64,000 nt of DNA from Colwellia sp. PAMC 21821 (lineage in GTDB: Bacteria > Pseudomonadota > Gammaproteobacteria > Enterobacterales > Alteromonadaceae). Under the pieces are notes generated by a model. That model did no database searches. It was not told the origin of the DNA and worked only from the letters and a program-made list of their open reading frames with translations. Below, one piece after another: positions 24,840-34,009 of the stretch (within the stretch, counting starts at the first letter, position 1; the number at the start of each line of letters is the position of its first letter). Where the stretch lies: NCBI RefSeq assembly GCF_002077175.1, contig NZ_CP014943.1:2418001-2482000 (forward strand), in the 5' to 3' direction. A program made the position numbers and the translations under genes.

Positions 24840-26840
24840 ATGGCTGATCGGGAATTTGCCCATAGCTTAATTTATTCTACAGAAACTCTTATTTTTAGCA
24901 TACTTGCCTTACTTCTCCTTGCTTATTATCGTGGTTTTGGCCGTACTTATGTCAAATTTTGGCTGATCAGTTTATCGGCTCTAGCTGTTAATCAGCTGTC
25001 GCTTACCTTTGAGAGTATTTTTAACCAACAAGAAGTCGGTAGCTTCATCGATATTACTATCGCGTTATCACGGCAAATTAGTAACTATTTATACTTCTTG
25101 TTTTTAATGCTAGGTATTTATAGTGCGACGAAACAAAAGAAAATATCATCTCAAGTAATATCTATAGGTGTAATCGCCGCTATTGCTATCGGTACAGTAG
25201 CTGCATTGCTTTATGGTTTTGACAGTAATAGTGTTTTTAATCGGTTTTACTTGCGTGAAAGTCTAGCTGCTTTCATTTTTGGCTGTGGATTTATTACCAC
25301 AGCATGCTATTTATTCTCCTCTAATATCAAGCACTTTTCTGGAAAAATTTTATTAATTTTCTGCTTCTTAGTCGGTGCTCGATTTGTTGCATTTTCATTC
25401 GCATCGGTTGTGTCTTTGACCGAAGACTGGTTTCGACACTTAACCGAATGGTTGATTTATGTCGATTTGGGTATTCATACAACGTTAGGCTTTATTATAC
25501 TTATATGGATGCAAGGTGCGGAAAGGCATATCGCTGATACAGCCATTAATCGAGCGAAATATTTAGATAAACATGATGCCTTAACTGGCGTATTAAATCG
25601 TGAACAGGTACTTGAAAAATTAACCAACGAAATTAAAATTGCCGAAGATGATGGGAAAAAGCTTTGTATTTACTTACTTGATATTAAACGTTTTAAATTC
25701 GTTAATGACACATATGGTTTAAAAGTTGGTGACTTGATTTTAGGTGAAACCGCTCGTCGACTGAATCATAGTTTACTCAAACCCAAAGTGGTGGGGCGTT
25801 TGAGCGGTGACTCATTTTTATATGTAATTGATTATGACAATGAGCAGCAACAATTAACGGCAGTAGATCACATTCACGCGTTAATTACGCGACCTTACCA
25901 AGTTGCTCAGCAAGAAGTTCACTTACAATGTAGTGTGGGTTATTGTGATTTCCCGTCGGATGCGAATAATGCCGATGACCTGATTCAAAAGTCGAACTTA
26001 GCGATATTTCAGGCTCGAAGTCATAATATTCAAAGTGTTAAATATGAAGCTGGCATGCAGTCACATGGCCGGCACTTACTCGTAATGGCAAAAGAAATTC
26101 GTCAAGCTATCACGAATGAAGAGCTAGTTTTACATTTTCAGCCACAGTTAAATTTGAAGAATAATCGTTTAGAGGCCGCTGAAGTCTTAGTGCGCTGGCA
26201 GCACCCTGATAAAGGTTTATTGGCACCAGGACAATTTTTTGATGATATAGCAGCTCTCAACCTCTTTAGTGAGTTAGATAACTATGTACTGGATAAAACC
26301 TGTCAAACGATCGCTAAATGGTACAAAACTTATAGGCGGCGCGTGCCCTTAGCAATAAATATTACCGCTGATGAGTTTCAAGCCACAAACTTTATTCGTA
26401 ATATTAAATTATTGTTAAAGAAATATGAAATTCCGCCAATTTATCTTGAGTTAGAAATCACCGAAAATGTCGTTATAACGGATATTGAGTTAGTGATGAA
26501 AACCATCATAGAATTGCAAAATATGGGGATCAAAGTCTCGATTGATGATTTTGGCACAGGTTATTCGTCTTTAGCTTATTTACGACGGTTGCCGATTGAT
26601 AAAATAAAAATAGACCGCAGCTTTATTCAAGAAGTGGCGTCTAATGACTCTGATTTAACCATCGTAAAAACCATGATTGAATTATCACATGGTCTGGGTA
26701 AACGGGTGTTAGCAGAAGGGGTTGAAACAAAAGAGCAGCTGCAGTTATTACGCAACATTGGCTGTGACGCCGTACAAGGTTATTTTATTAGTAAGCCGAT
26801 AAGTGAAGAAGAGTTTACTAAGTATTTAAAGCGTAAGTAA
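24840..26840 (+). CDS. Membrane GGDEF-EAL protein, probable c-di-GMP phosphodiesterase
   Basis: This 666-residue protein has about seven membrane helices in residues 10-225. A GGDEF domain follows (about 240-400: KHDALTGVLNREQ, ... VVGRLSGDSFLYV) in which the active loop reads SGDSF, so cyclase activity is doubtful. The EAL domain (about 415-660) is intact: AAEVLVRWQHPDKG (EVL variant), NITADEF, LEITENVV, SIDDFGTGYSSLAYLRRLPIDKIKID, LAEGVETKEQ and a final QGYFISKPI. This predicts hydrolysis of cyclic di-GMP, perhaps tuned by the degenerate GGDEF domain and an unknown membrane signal. It is divergent from rraA with a 171-base gap. Confidence 0.92.
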   Translation: MADREFAHSLIYSTETLIFSILALLLLAYYRGFGRTYVKFWLISLSALAVNQLSLTFESIFNQQEVGSFIDITIALSRQISNYLYFLFLMLGIYSATKQKKISSQVISIGVIAAIAIGTVAALLYGFDSNSVFNRFYLRESLAAFIFGCGFITTACYLFSSNIKHFSGKILLIFCFLVGARFVAFSFASVVSLTEDWFRHLTEWLIYVDLGIHTTLGFIILIWMQGAERHIADTAINRAKYLDKHDALTGVLNREQVLEKLTNEIKIAEDDGKKLCIYLLDIKRFKFVNDTYGLKVGDLILGETARRLNHSLLKPKVVGRLSGDSFLYVIDYDNEQQQLTAVDHIHALITRPYQVAQQEVHLQCSVGYCDFPSDANNADDLIQKSNLAIFQARSHNIQSVKYEAGMQSHGRHLLVMAKEIRQAITNEELVLHFQPQLNLKNNRLEAAEVLVRWQHPDKGLLAPGQFFDDIAALNLFSELDNYVLDKTCQTIAKWYKTYRRRVPLAINITADEFQATNFIRNIKLLLKKYEIPPIYLELEITENVVITDIELVMKTIIELQNMGIKVSIDDFGTGYSSLAYLRRLPIDKIKIDRSFIQEVASNDSDLTIVKTMIELSHGLGKRVLAEGVETKEQLQLLRNIGCDAVQGYFISKPISEEEFTKYLKRK

Positions 26841-26895
26841 TTTTAGTTAACTATGCCATGTAAACCTTGAACTAAAAAAGCTAACTTTCATATTA

Positions 26896-26946
26896 GTGCG
26901 TTGTATTTACTACTTAAGTATTTATTACTTAAGCGCTTATTACTTA
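26896..26946. repeat. Short direct repeats with TACTTAAG
   Basis: Three near copies of TTACTTAAG, each followed by a T-rich spacer, lie between the EAL gene and the DUF971 gene. They are short and possibly only slippage products. Confidence 0.4.
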
Positions 26947-27338
26947 ACTTCTTTAATTTCTATTGTTGCCTCTCGACTGTTTGCTGCGCTGGCGCTTTGA
27001 ATGTAACCTTGCCAACGTTGTTGATACTCCACACCTAATAGCTGTAAATAATCGCCACTATAAATATTGCTATGGTTATCATCAAAAATGAATCGGTAGC
27101 CATGTTTGCCCACCGATTCAATCTTTAGCAGCTTTACTTGTTTCTTATGATAGACCTTAGGCGTTAAGCCTGTTGCTTGGCCCTTGTCGTCGGTTGGAGC
27201 AAACACGCGTAAATATTCAAAGCTTAAATCAATAGCCTTATTGCTATCTTGCTTCGTACTTTCAAGCTCATTATTAGCGAAAAGTACCGACAAACTTGCG
27301 GTAGTGTTATTGATCACAAAGCGGTTAACTTTACTCAT
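26940..27338 (-). CDS. DUF971 domain protein (gamma-butyrobetaine hydroxylase-like N-terminal domain)
   Basis: This 132-residue protein has the DUF971 fold: IDLSFEYLRVFAPTDD near residue 40, VKLLKIESVGKHGYRFIFDDNHSNIYSGDYL in the middle. The domain also occurs at the N-terminus of gamma-butyrobetaine hydroxylases, where it binds zinc; the function of the stand-alone form is unknown. It follows hslU by 27 bases in the same direction. The same hslU-DUF971 order is seen in other gammaproteobacteria (for example Pseudomonas), so a link to the HslVU unit is plausible. Confidence 0.85.
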   Translation of the reverse strand: MSKVNRFVINNTTASLSVLFANNELESTKQDSNKAIDLSFEYLRVFAPTDDKGQATGLTPKVYHKKQVKLLKIESVGKHGYRFIFDDNHSNIYSGDYLQLLGVEYQQRWQGYIQSASAANSREATIEIKEVK

Positions 27339-27365
27339 GTTTAACTCCTAGCTCTATATTTTACG

Positions 27366-28694
27366 TTATAAAATAAAGCGACTTAGATCTTCATCTTTAA
27401 TCAGGTCAGATAAGATATTAGCAACAAAGTCAGCATCGATGAGAATCGTTTCACCTGCACGGTCATTGGCGGTAAACGAAAGCTCTTCGATTAAGCGTTC
27501 CATCATAGTGTGTAAACGACGTGCACCAATATTTTCAGTGCTTTCGTTAACTTGCCATGCAGCATTTGCAATGGCTTGAATGCCGTCTTTACTAAATGAA
27601 ATATGCACGCCTTCAGTGGCTAGCAAGGCAATGTATTGCTCAGTCAACGAGGCATTAGGCTCGGTTAAAATGCGCACAAAATCATCAGTAGTTAAGGCTT
27701 TTAATTCAACACGGATCGGCAAACGACCTTGCAGTTCTGGGATCAAGTCAGATGGTTTTGACATTTGAAATGCACCAGAGGCTATAAATAATATATGGTC
27801 AGTTTTGATCATACCGTGCTTAGTGCTAACCGTAGAGCCTTCAATTAACGGTAATAAATCTCGTTGCACGCCTTCTCTTGAAACGTCAGGACCTGAGCTG
27901 TCACCGCGTTTACAAATTTTATCTATTTCATCAATAAATACGATGCCGTTTTGTTCAACTTGATATATCGCTTTTTCTTTTATGTCGTCTTGGTTAACAA
28001 TTTTAGCCGCTTCTTCTTCTTGCAATGCTTTTAAAGCATCTTTGATTTTCAGCTTACGTTTCTTTGTTTTGTCACTCGACATGCTTTGGAACATGTTTTG
28101 CAACTGCGAGGTCATGTCTTCCATGCCCGGAGGTGCCATGATTTCAACACCCATCTGTGGTGCGGCTAAATCGAGTTCAATTTCTTTATCGTCAAGTTGA
28201 CCTTCACGTAGCTTTTTACGGAAAACTTGGCGAGTAGAGCTATTCTCTGGTTGTTCGTCATTACCAAAGCCGTCACGGGCAGACGGCAATAACACATCTA
28301 AGATACGCTCTTCAGCCGCTTCTTCGGCTAAATGTTTAACACGCGCCATTTCTTGCTCTTTGGTCATCTTAATGGCCATATCAGCAAGGTCGCGAATAAT
28401 CGTTTCAACTTCTTTACCGACATAACCCACTTCAGTGAATTTAGTTGCTTCAACTTTAATGAAAGGCGCGTTGGCTAACTTTGCTAAGCGTCGGGCAATT
28501 TCTGTTTTACCGACACCAGTAGGGCCGATCATCAGAATGTTTTTAGGGGTAACTTCAGCGCGCAACTCTTCATTAAGTTGCATTCTACGCCAGCGATTTC
28601 TAAGGGCTATGGCGACCGCACGTTTGGCGTCGCTTTGACCAACAATGTGGCTATCTAATTCGTGAACTATTTCACGTGGTGTCATATCTGACAT
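27366..28694 (-). CDS. hslU: ATP-dependent protease ATPase subunit HslU
   Basis: HslU is the AAA+ unfoldase that feeds substrates into the HslV peptidase chamber. The 442 residues are the normal length. Visible are the opening [24 protein letters not shown], Walker [10 protein letters not shown] (about residues 57-65), the pore motif near VGYVGKEVE, the I domain insertion (about 110-240), Walker B IVFIDEID, and the C-terminal [13 protein letters not shown] whose tail docks into HslV. It lies 23 bases downstream of hslV, so the two are translated from one mRNA. Confidence 0.98.
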   Translation of the reverse strand: MSDMTPREIVHELDSHIVGQSDAKRAVAIALRNRWRRMQLNEELRAEVTPKNILMIGPTGVGKTEIARRLAKLANAPFIKVEATKFTEVGYVGKEVETIIRDLADMAIKMTKEQEMARVKHLAEEAAEERILDVLLPSARDGFGNDEQPENSSTRQVFRKKLREGQLDDKEIELDLAAPQMGVEIMAPPGMEDMTSQLQNMFQSMSSDKTKKRKLKIKDALKALQEEEAAKIVNQDDIKEKAIYQVEQNGIVFIDEIDKICKRGDSSGPDVSREGVQRDLLPLIEGSTVSTKHGMIKTDHILFIASGAFQMSKPSDLIPELQGRLPIRVELKALTTDDFVRILTEPNASLTEQYIALLATEGVHISFSKDGIQAIANAAWQVNESTENIGARRLHTMMERLIEELSFTANDRAGETILIDADFVANILSDLIKDEDLSRFIL

Positions 28695-28717
28695 ATTAAT
28701 TCCTTACAAATTGGCGG

Positions 28718-29236
28718 TTATAGTTCATCAATCACGTGTTGCTGATTGGTGAATACACAAATATCACCGGCAATTTTTAATGATTTTTCAACAATTTCTT
28801 TCGCAGAAAGGTCGGTGTTTTCAAGTAATGCTGTGGCGGCAGATTGTGCGAAGTTGCCACCACTACCAATGGCAATGAGGTCATTTTCAGGTTGCACAAC
28901 ATCACCATTACCGGTGATGATCAGCGACGCGGTTTCATCGGCAACTGCCAATAACGCTTCAAGTTTGCGCAGCGCGCGATCACTTCGCCAATCTTTAGCA
29001 AGTTCAACGGCCGCTTTGGTCAAATGACCTTGGTGCATTTCTAACTTGCTTTCAAAACGTTCAAATAGGGTAAAGGCATCGGCTGTGCCGCCAGCAAAAC
29101 CGGCAAGTACTTTGCCATTGTATAAACGGCGTACTTTACGCGCATTGCCTTTCATTACAGTGTTGCCAAGGGAAACTTGACCATCACCACCTATGGCAAC
29201 TTTGCCATTACGTCTGACAGAAACAATAGTAGTCAC
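28718..29236 (-). CDS. hslV: ATP-dependent protease subunit HslV
   Basis: HslV is the proteasome-like threonine peptidase of the HslVU complex. The start chosen is GTG at 29236, with AGAGG 7 bases before it. It gives [13 protein letters not shown], so the catalytic Thr follows the initiator methionine as the mechanism demands. A longer upstream reading frame is therefore wrong. The protein is 172 residues (E. coli 176) with [25 protein letters not shown] and [16 protein letters not shown], and ends near the conserved HVIDEL. It forms an operon with hslU, with ftsN upstream. Confidence 0.97.
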   Translation of the reverse strand: MTTIVSVRRNGKVAIGGDGQVSLGNTVMKGNARKVRRLYNGKVLAGFAGGTADAFTLFERFESKLEMHQGHLTKAAVELAKDWRSDRALRKLEALLAVADETASLIITGNGDVVQPENDLIAIGSGGNFAQSAATALLENTDLSAKEIVEKSLKIAGDICVFTNQQHVIDEL

Positions 29237-29366
29237 AATTAACCTCTTACATATTGCCAACTGAGATAGTCGGCTTGTCTAATGTAGATTAGATAAGGGG
29301 TAGCTTGTGCTTTTTCAAGGGAGCGGCGGTGAATAATAACAAGTAAGAGATGAATAAACGTGGGGA

Positions 29367-29397
29367 TAGCTGTCAGTTTTTAGCTGTCAGCTATCAG
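29367..29397. repeat. AGCTGTC heptad repeats before hslV
   Basis: AGCTGTC, AGCTGTC and AGCTATC copies occur in tandem and spaced form between ftsN and hslV. They are related to the core of the 171-bp array near 30.2-30.8 kb. Confidence 0.6.
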
Positions 29398-29438
29398 TTT
29401 TACTATCATTTTTGCTATAGGTTTTGATGTTAGGTTTA

Positions 29439-29993
29439 TTAATCCCAGCCCCATATTTTACAGCCGTGTACTGAGTTATTTTTTAATTTGTGTTTGTCTT
29501 TTTCTGCTTCACGCTTTTTCACGTATGGGCCTAAGTACACTTTATACCAGACTGATGATGTACCCGTGGCTTTACTGACTTGTGCCTCTAAACCGGTGAA
29601 AGCTATTTTTGCTTTTAATGACTCGGCTTGTTTACGGGTTCTAAACGAACCACATTGCATTTTATAAGGGCCTTTTTGGGTGACCTCATACTCGCCAACT
29701 TCAACTTCTTTGCTTTTTAGGTCGTCAACATATGTCCACTTTTCTTCGGGAAGTTCCGGTAGCTCTGTTGTTTTCTGCTTAGCCTTGATTATTTTAGGCG
29801 CAACAACGGTGTCAGGCTTTACATCTTTAATACTCCACAACATATAGCCAAAACTGGGTATAGCGACAATAAGAAAAGCGGCAATTAATTTCACTTTTAA
29901 TGAGGTGCCTTCGGCCGGCTGCTCATTTTTTTTATAGGGACTTTGCTTTTTATTTTTTGCTCGAGAGCGGGAAACGTAATCTTGATGTGCCAT
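29439..29993 (-). CDS. ftsN: SPOR-domain protein, probable cell division protein FtsN
   Basis: This 184-residue bitopic protein has a basic cytosolic start (SRSRAKNKKQSPYKK), one membrane helix (about residues 33-52), a linker, and a C-terminal SPOR domain (about 108-184: YKMQCGSFRTRKQAESLKAKIAFTG ... WYKVYLGPYVKKREAEKDK). SPOR domains bind denuded septal peptidoglycan, and FtsN triggers constriction. It is shorter than E. coli FtsN (319), but the order priA-ftsN-hslV-hslU is the same as in E. coli, which supports the name. Confidence 0.85.
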   Translation of the reverse strand: MAHQDYVSRSRAKNKKQSPYKKNEQPAEGTSLKVKLIAAFLIVAIPSFGYMLWSIKDVKPDTVVAPKIIKAKQKTTELPELPEEKWTYVDDLKSKEVEVGEYEVTQKGPYKMQCGSFRTRKQAESLKAKIAFTGLEAQVSKATGTSSVWYKVYLGPYVKKREAEKDKHKLKNNSVHGCKIWGWD

Positions 29994-30084
29994 GGAAAAA
30001 TTTATACCTGAAGACTTTCGCCAATTCTAACCAACTGGTAAGGAAAGATCACCCATTGAGTGCATTAATTGTATAAAACACATT

Positions 30085-30796
30085 CTACGCTATCTCCTTT
30101 TTCTCTGCTAAATAGATTTTTATTTTTACAGGGAGGAAACAATGAAAAAAGAATGAGTAGGAATAAGGGGGGGTGAAGATAAGTTTTTAGCTGTCAGCTG
30201 TCAGCTGTCAGTAAGTTAAAATAAGTTTTAATATCGGTTTTGCGGTGCTTTTCCTTCTTTAGTTTCCTGCTTTTCTCCCTGTTAAATATTTTTTTTGTAC
30301 AAGGAGGAAACAATGAGAAAAGAATGAGTAGGAATAAGGGGGGTTAAAGATAAGTTTTTAGCTGTCAGCTGTCAGCTGTCAGTAAGTTAAAATAAGTTTT
30401 AATATCGGTTTTTCGGTGCTTTTCCTTCTTTAGTTCTCCTGCTTTTCTCCCTGTTAAATATTTTTTTGTACAAGGAGAAAACAATGAGAGAAGAATGAGT
30501 AGGAATAAGGAGGGGTGAAGATAAGTTTTTAGCTGTCAGCTGTCAGCTGTCAGTAAGTTAAAATAAGTTTTAATATCGGTTTTGCGTTGCTTTTCCTTCT
30601 TTAGTCCTCCTGCTTTTCTCCCTGTTAAATATTTTTTTGTACAAGGAGGAAACAATGAGAAAAGAATGAGTAGGAATAAGGAGGGTTGAAGATAAGTTTT
30701 TAGCTGTCAGCTGTCAGCTGTCAGTAAGTTAAAATAAGTTTTAATATCGGTTTTGCGGTGCTTTTCCTCCTTTAGTCCTCCTGCTTTTCTCCCTTA
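30085..30796. repeat. Tandem array of a 171-bp unit, about 4.2 copies
   Basis: The unit repeats at exactly 171 bp: the same ATG recurs at 30142, 30313, 30484 and 30655, and the same AAGTTTTTAGC at 30181, 30352, 30523 and 30694. Copies differ by a few bases. Each contains AGCTGTC in triplicate, a pyrimidine-rich tract, TTGTACAA and a full ribosome-site-like AAGGAGG-AAACA-ATG that opens a 4-codon frame (MRKE, MKKE or MREE). The last copy runs up to the priA stop. There are no spacers, so it is not CRISPR. Confidence 0.95.
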
Positions 30797-30797
30797 T

Positions 30798-33026
30798 TTA
30801 CCAGCTTAAGTCTACTGGGTCGATATCAATTGACCATCTCACTTTTGATTGCCATTCATTATTGGCACTTTGATGAATAAGTCTAAATACGGCTTGGTGT
30901 AGTTGTTTTCGCGACTTGGCTTGCAAAATTAAGTGGAAGCGAAACTTACCGGCCTTTTTCTCCATCGCTGCAGGCACAGGGCCAGCAAACTGACAACCTT
31001 CAAAAGGGACTTCTGTCATTGCACGCAAAAACTTTTCTGGATAAGAAGGGTAATTTGCTTCGGCTCTAAACAAGGCCTGAAAACTAAACGGTGGCAATAA
31101 AGCTTGTTGGCGCTCTATCAGCGCTTGTTTTGCAAAATGTTGATAACCATTATGAACCAAGTCTTGTAATAACGGGTGATCAGGGAAGTTACTTTGTACC
31201 ATCACTTTACCGGGTTTACTTGCTCGACCGGCTCTGCCTGATACTTGTACTAAAAGTTGCGCCATATGTTCAGCCGCGCGAAAGTCATAGCTAAAAAGTG
31301 CGCCGTCAACATCAAGCACTGCTACTAAGGTAACATCAGGAAAATGATGGCCTTTCGCGAGCATTTGCGTGCCAATCAATAGTTGATGCTCTTTATTGCC
31401 CACTTCTGTTAATAACTTCGCTAACGCGCCTTTTTTACGTGTGCTGTCTCGGTCGATTCGTACGGTAGAGTAATCAGGAAATAGCGCACTGATTTTTTCT
31501 TCTAATTGTTCGGTACCTTGTCCTATGGGTTTAATGCGTACGCTACCACAACTAGGGCACTGTGGAGGTATACGCTTTTGACTGCCGCAATGATGGCAAA
31601 TCAGCAGCCCTTGGCCTTGATGTAAAGTGTAAGGTTTATTGCAACGTTGGCAGTCGGCTACCCAATGGCATTCTTGGCAGTTAATAGCTGGCGCATAACC
31701 ACGGCGATTGAGAAAAATTAAGGCTTGCTCACCACGGGCAAGGGTATTTTTAATCGCTTGTTTTAAGGTGCCGGAAAGACCATGTTCCATTTGCTGTTGT
31801 GCAACATCAATTAAGGTGATCTTTGCAGTTGAGGCATTACCAGCACGTTTACGTAATCGGTGATAATGGTACTTTCCCGATAAGGCATTTTGCAGCGATT
31901 CAAAGCTCGGTGTTGCACTGCCCAGGATAATAGGGATATTAAGTTGTCTGGCTCTTAAAATGGCAATGTCGCGCGCATGATAGCGAAAACTATCTTGCTG
32001 CTTAAATGAGGCATCGTGCTCTTCATCAACAATGATCAGGCCTAAATCATGTAGCGGTGTAAAGATAGCTGAGCGGGTACCAATAACAATGGCGGCAGTA
32101 CCACGTTGGGCTTCTAACCAGGATTGCAGGCGTTCTTTGTCATTCAAGCCTGAGTGATGCAAGCTAATTGGCACATTAAAGCGTTGCTCGAAACGACTTA
32201 AAGTTTGTGGTGTTAGGCCAATTTCAGGTACCAATACTAAAACCTGCTGACTTTTTGCCAATATTTGTTCTATAGCTTGTAAATAAACCTCGGTTTTACC
32301 ACTGCCGGTTATCCCGTCGACTAAGTGACAAGAAAACTGCGATTGCATTTCTTTTACCGTGGCAACAATAATCGCTTGTTCAGCTGATAATGCCAGCCTA
32401 TTGTCTTGCTGCAATGCTTGCTCTTGCCACTTAAATTCAGCGACTTCACGGGGCTTACTATAAATAAATTGTTTTTTCTCTAGCGCATTAAGTTGCGCTT
32501 TATTAAAACCAAGCGTTAATAACTCTGACCATGTCATGCCTTGGTGTTGCTTCAGCATAGTTAATAATTCAGCTTGTTTAGGCGAGCGTTTCGCTGTGGT
32601 TGCTTGCTCTTCTTCGCTTAAATCTGTTTTTGTTAACCAAATGTGTGGCAATTCAACATCAGGCTGTTTTATTTGACGTAATAACACGGGTAAGGCTTGC
32701 TGAAATACATCGCCAATCGGGTGATGGTAATAATCGCTGCAGCGCTGAATAAAATTAAGCAGTGTTGGTGAGAAACTAAAGTTATCAGTTACTCGGCTAA
32801 GTACTGACTTTATCTTTGCTGGCGCATATTCTGTACTTTCATCTATCGACAAAACAATCGCTACCACTTGGCGAGAGCCAAAAGGCACAATCACGCGTTC
32901 ACCTAACGTTATAGCTTTAGTATTTAATTCGGCAGGTACTTTGTAAGTAAACAACTGGCGCATAGGAACCGGTATTGCGACTTGCACGTATATATCTGTT
33001 GAAGTTATTGCCAAAAATACTGTCAT
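30798..33026 (-). CDS. priA: Primosomal protein N' (replication restart helicase PriA)
   Basis: PriA recognises stalled forks and reloads DnaB through PriB/DnaT or PriC. The 742 residues from ATG 33026 (E. coli 732) include a 3'-DNA-binding N-terminal domain, Walker A GITGSGKTEVYLQ (about residue 245), DEEH box IIVDEEHDASFKQQD, and the zinc-binding insert with four CxxC pairs (CQECHWVADCQRCNK ... LICHHCGS ... CPSCGS). Helicase motif VQVSGRAGRASKPG follows. An upstream extension to 33077 lacks family support. It is divergent from rpmE, as in E. coli. Its 3' end touches the 171-bp repeat array. Confidence 0.97.
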   Translation of the reverse strand: MTVFLAITSTDIYVQVAIPVPMRQLFTYKVPAELNTKAITLGERVIVPFGSRQVVAIVLSIDESTEYAPAKIKSVLSRVTDNFSFSPTLLNFIQRCSDYYHHPIGDVFQQALPVLLRQIKQPDVELPHIWLTKTDLSEEEQATTAKRSPKQAELLTMLKQHQGMTWSELLTLGFNKAQLNALEKKQFIYSKPREVAEFKWQEQALQQDNRLALSAEQAIIVATVKEMQSQFSCHLVDGITGSGKTEVYLQAIEQILAKSQQVLVLVPEIGLTPQTLSRFEQRFNVPISLHHSGLNDKERLQSWLEAQRGTAAIVIGTRSAIFTPLHDLGLIIVDEEHDASFKQQDSFRYHARDIAILRARQLNIPIILGSATPSFESLQNALSGKYHYHRLRKRAGNASTAKITLIDVAQQQMEHGLSGTLKQAIKNTLARGEQALIFLNRRGYAPAINCQECHWVADCQRCNKPYTLHQGQGLLICHHCGSQKRIPPQCPSCGSVRIKPIGQGTEQLEEKISALFPDYSTVRIDRDSTRKKGALAKLLTEVGNKEHQLLIGTQMLAKGHHFPDVTLVAVLDVDGALFSYDFRAAEHMAQLLVQVSGRAGRASKPGKVMVQSNFPDHPLLQDLVHNGYQHFAKQALIERQQALLPPFSFQALFRAEANYPSYPEKFLRAMTEVPFEGCQFAGPVPAAMEKKAGKFRFHLILQAKSRKQLHQAVFRLIHQSANNEWQSKVRWSIDIDPVDLSW

Positions 33027-33261
33027 ATAGAAAACCAAATGTTGTGCACATTCTACTGCTAAATAGCACAATGCCAAGCTAGAAAATTATCCTATTTATG
33101 TTTTTATGAAATAAAGCCAAAAATGCTCAAATTTTTAGCAATTTTTATTGCTATGGGGGTGATGATCCTATAACATTCGCCTCCATTATTTTTAACTCGT
33201 ATGGTGCTTGGCAGCAATAATGACTGATCAAGTGGCGATACGGCCTTAACAGAGGTTTCCC

Positions 33262-33474
33262 ATGAAAGACGGTATTCATCCAAATTATGTAGAGTTCAAG
33301 GCAACTTGTTCTTGTGGTAACGTTATAACAACTCGTTCAACTGTAGGTAAAGACTTACATTTAGACGTATGTTCAGAATGTCACCCATTCTACACTGGTA
33401 AGCAAAAAGCTGCTGAGACTGGTGGTCGTGTTGATAAATTCAACAAGCGTTTTGGTGCTCTTAGCAAGAAGTAA
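33262..33474 (+). CDS. rpmE: 50S ribosomal protein L31
   Basis: L31 is a 70-residue protein at the central protuberance and the intersubunit bridge. The zinc-type form is present, with the CSC in ATCSCGNVI and the CSEC in [16 protein letters not shown] making the cysteine set. This differs from the zinc-independent type B form used under zinc limitation. ATG 33262 has AGAGG upstream. It is divergent from priA and has its own terminator. Confidence 0.97.
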   Translation: MKDGIHPNYVEFKATCSCGNVITTRSTVGKDLHLDVCSECHPFYTGKQKAAETGGRVDKFNKRFGALSKK

Positions 33475-34009
33475 TTCTGCTAATATACCAGATGAAAAAG
33501 CACCTTTAGGTGCTTTTTTTTTATGTTAAGCACGAGCGTTTTGCTTCGTTCACTTGGCTTTGGAAGAGTAGCAGTGTCAAAAATCAAGCAAAATCCATAT
33601 ATAACAACTTCACACTAATATTTTTTACTATAATTATGTTTACTTTTCTTAAAAATTTTTCACTCATGATGTATAAGCGAGCTTTAACTTAAATACTAAC
33701 GTTGGCGGTAATAAAGTTAATCACCTGTTCACTTTCTGGGGCGTTAACTTGAAGCGCTTGAATGGATAGATATTTATCTCTAAAAGGCAAAGTTCACATG
33801 ATATTTATTTATGTTTACCTTCGCTCTAACCACTATTTTAAATCTCTTTCTTGGTTAATTTTAATGAAATAATTCTTTTCAATTTTCATTTTGCTTAAGG
33901 GTAATTTCTGCTACATTAGCCCTCTTTATTTTCGAATAATTTTATAACGCTATTGAGGGAAAATTTTCTTTAATTAGCAGAGATTATCGCCAAGCATTTA
34001 AGGTGTGAT
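33475..34009. other. Noncoding gap with the rpmE terminator; otherwise nothing recognised
   Basis: A terminator lies at 33496-33524. The rest, up to dnaB, is AT-rich with no credible gene. A 60-codon open frame at 33510-33692 overlaps the terminator and has no family features. The dnaB promoter probably lies near 33900, but no clear elements were picked. Confidence 0.6.
33496..33524 (+). terminator. Rho-independent terminator of rpmE
   Basis: AAAGCACC-ttta-GGTGCTTT is followed by a run of T, 22 bases after the rpmE stop. Confidence 0.92.

Noticed and set aside
30085..30796. CRISPR array at the 171-bp repeats
   Set aside because: Repeats are long, direct and contiguous with no unique spacers, and there are no cas genes nearby.
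33510..33692. A 60-codon frame after rpmE
   Set aside because: It begins inside the rpmE terminator and encodes an unlikely composition.
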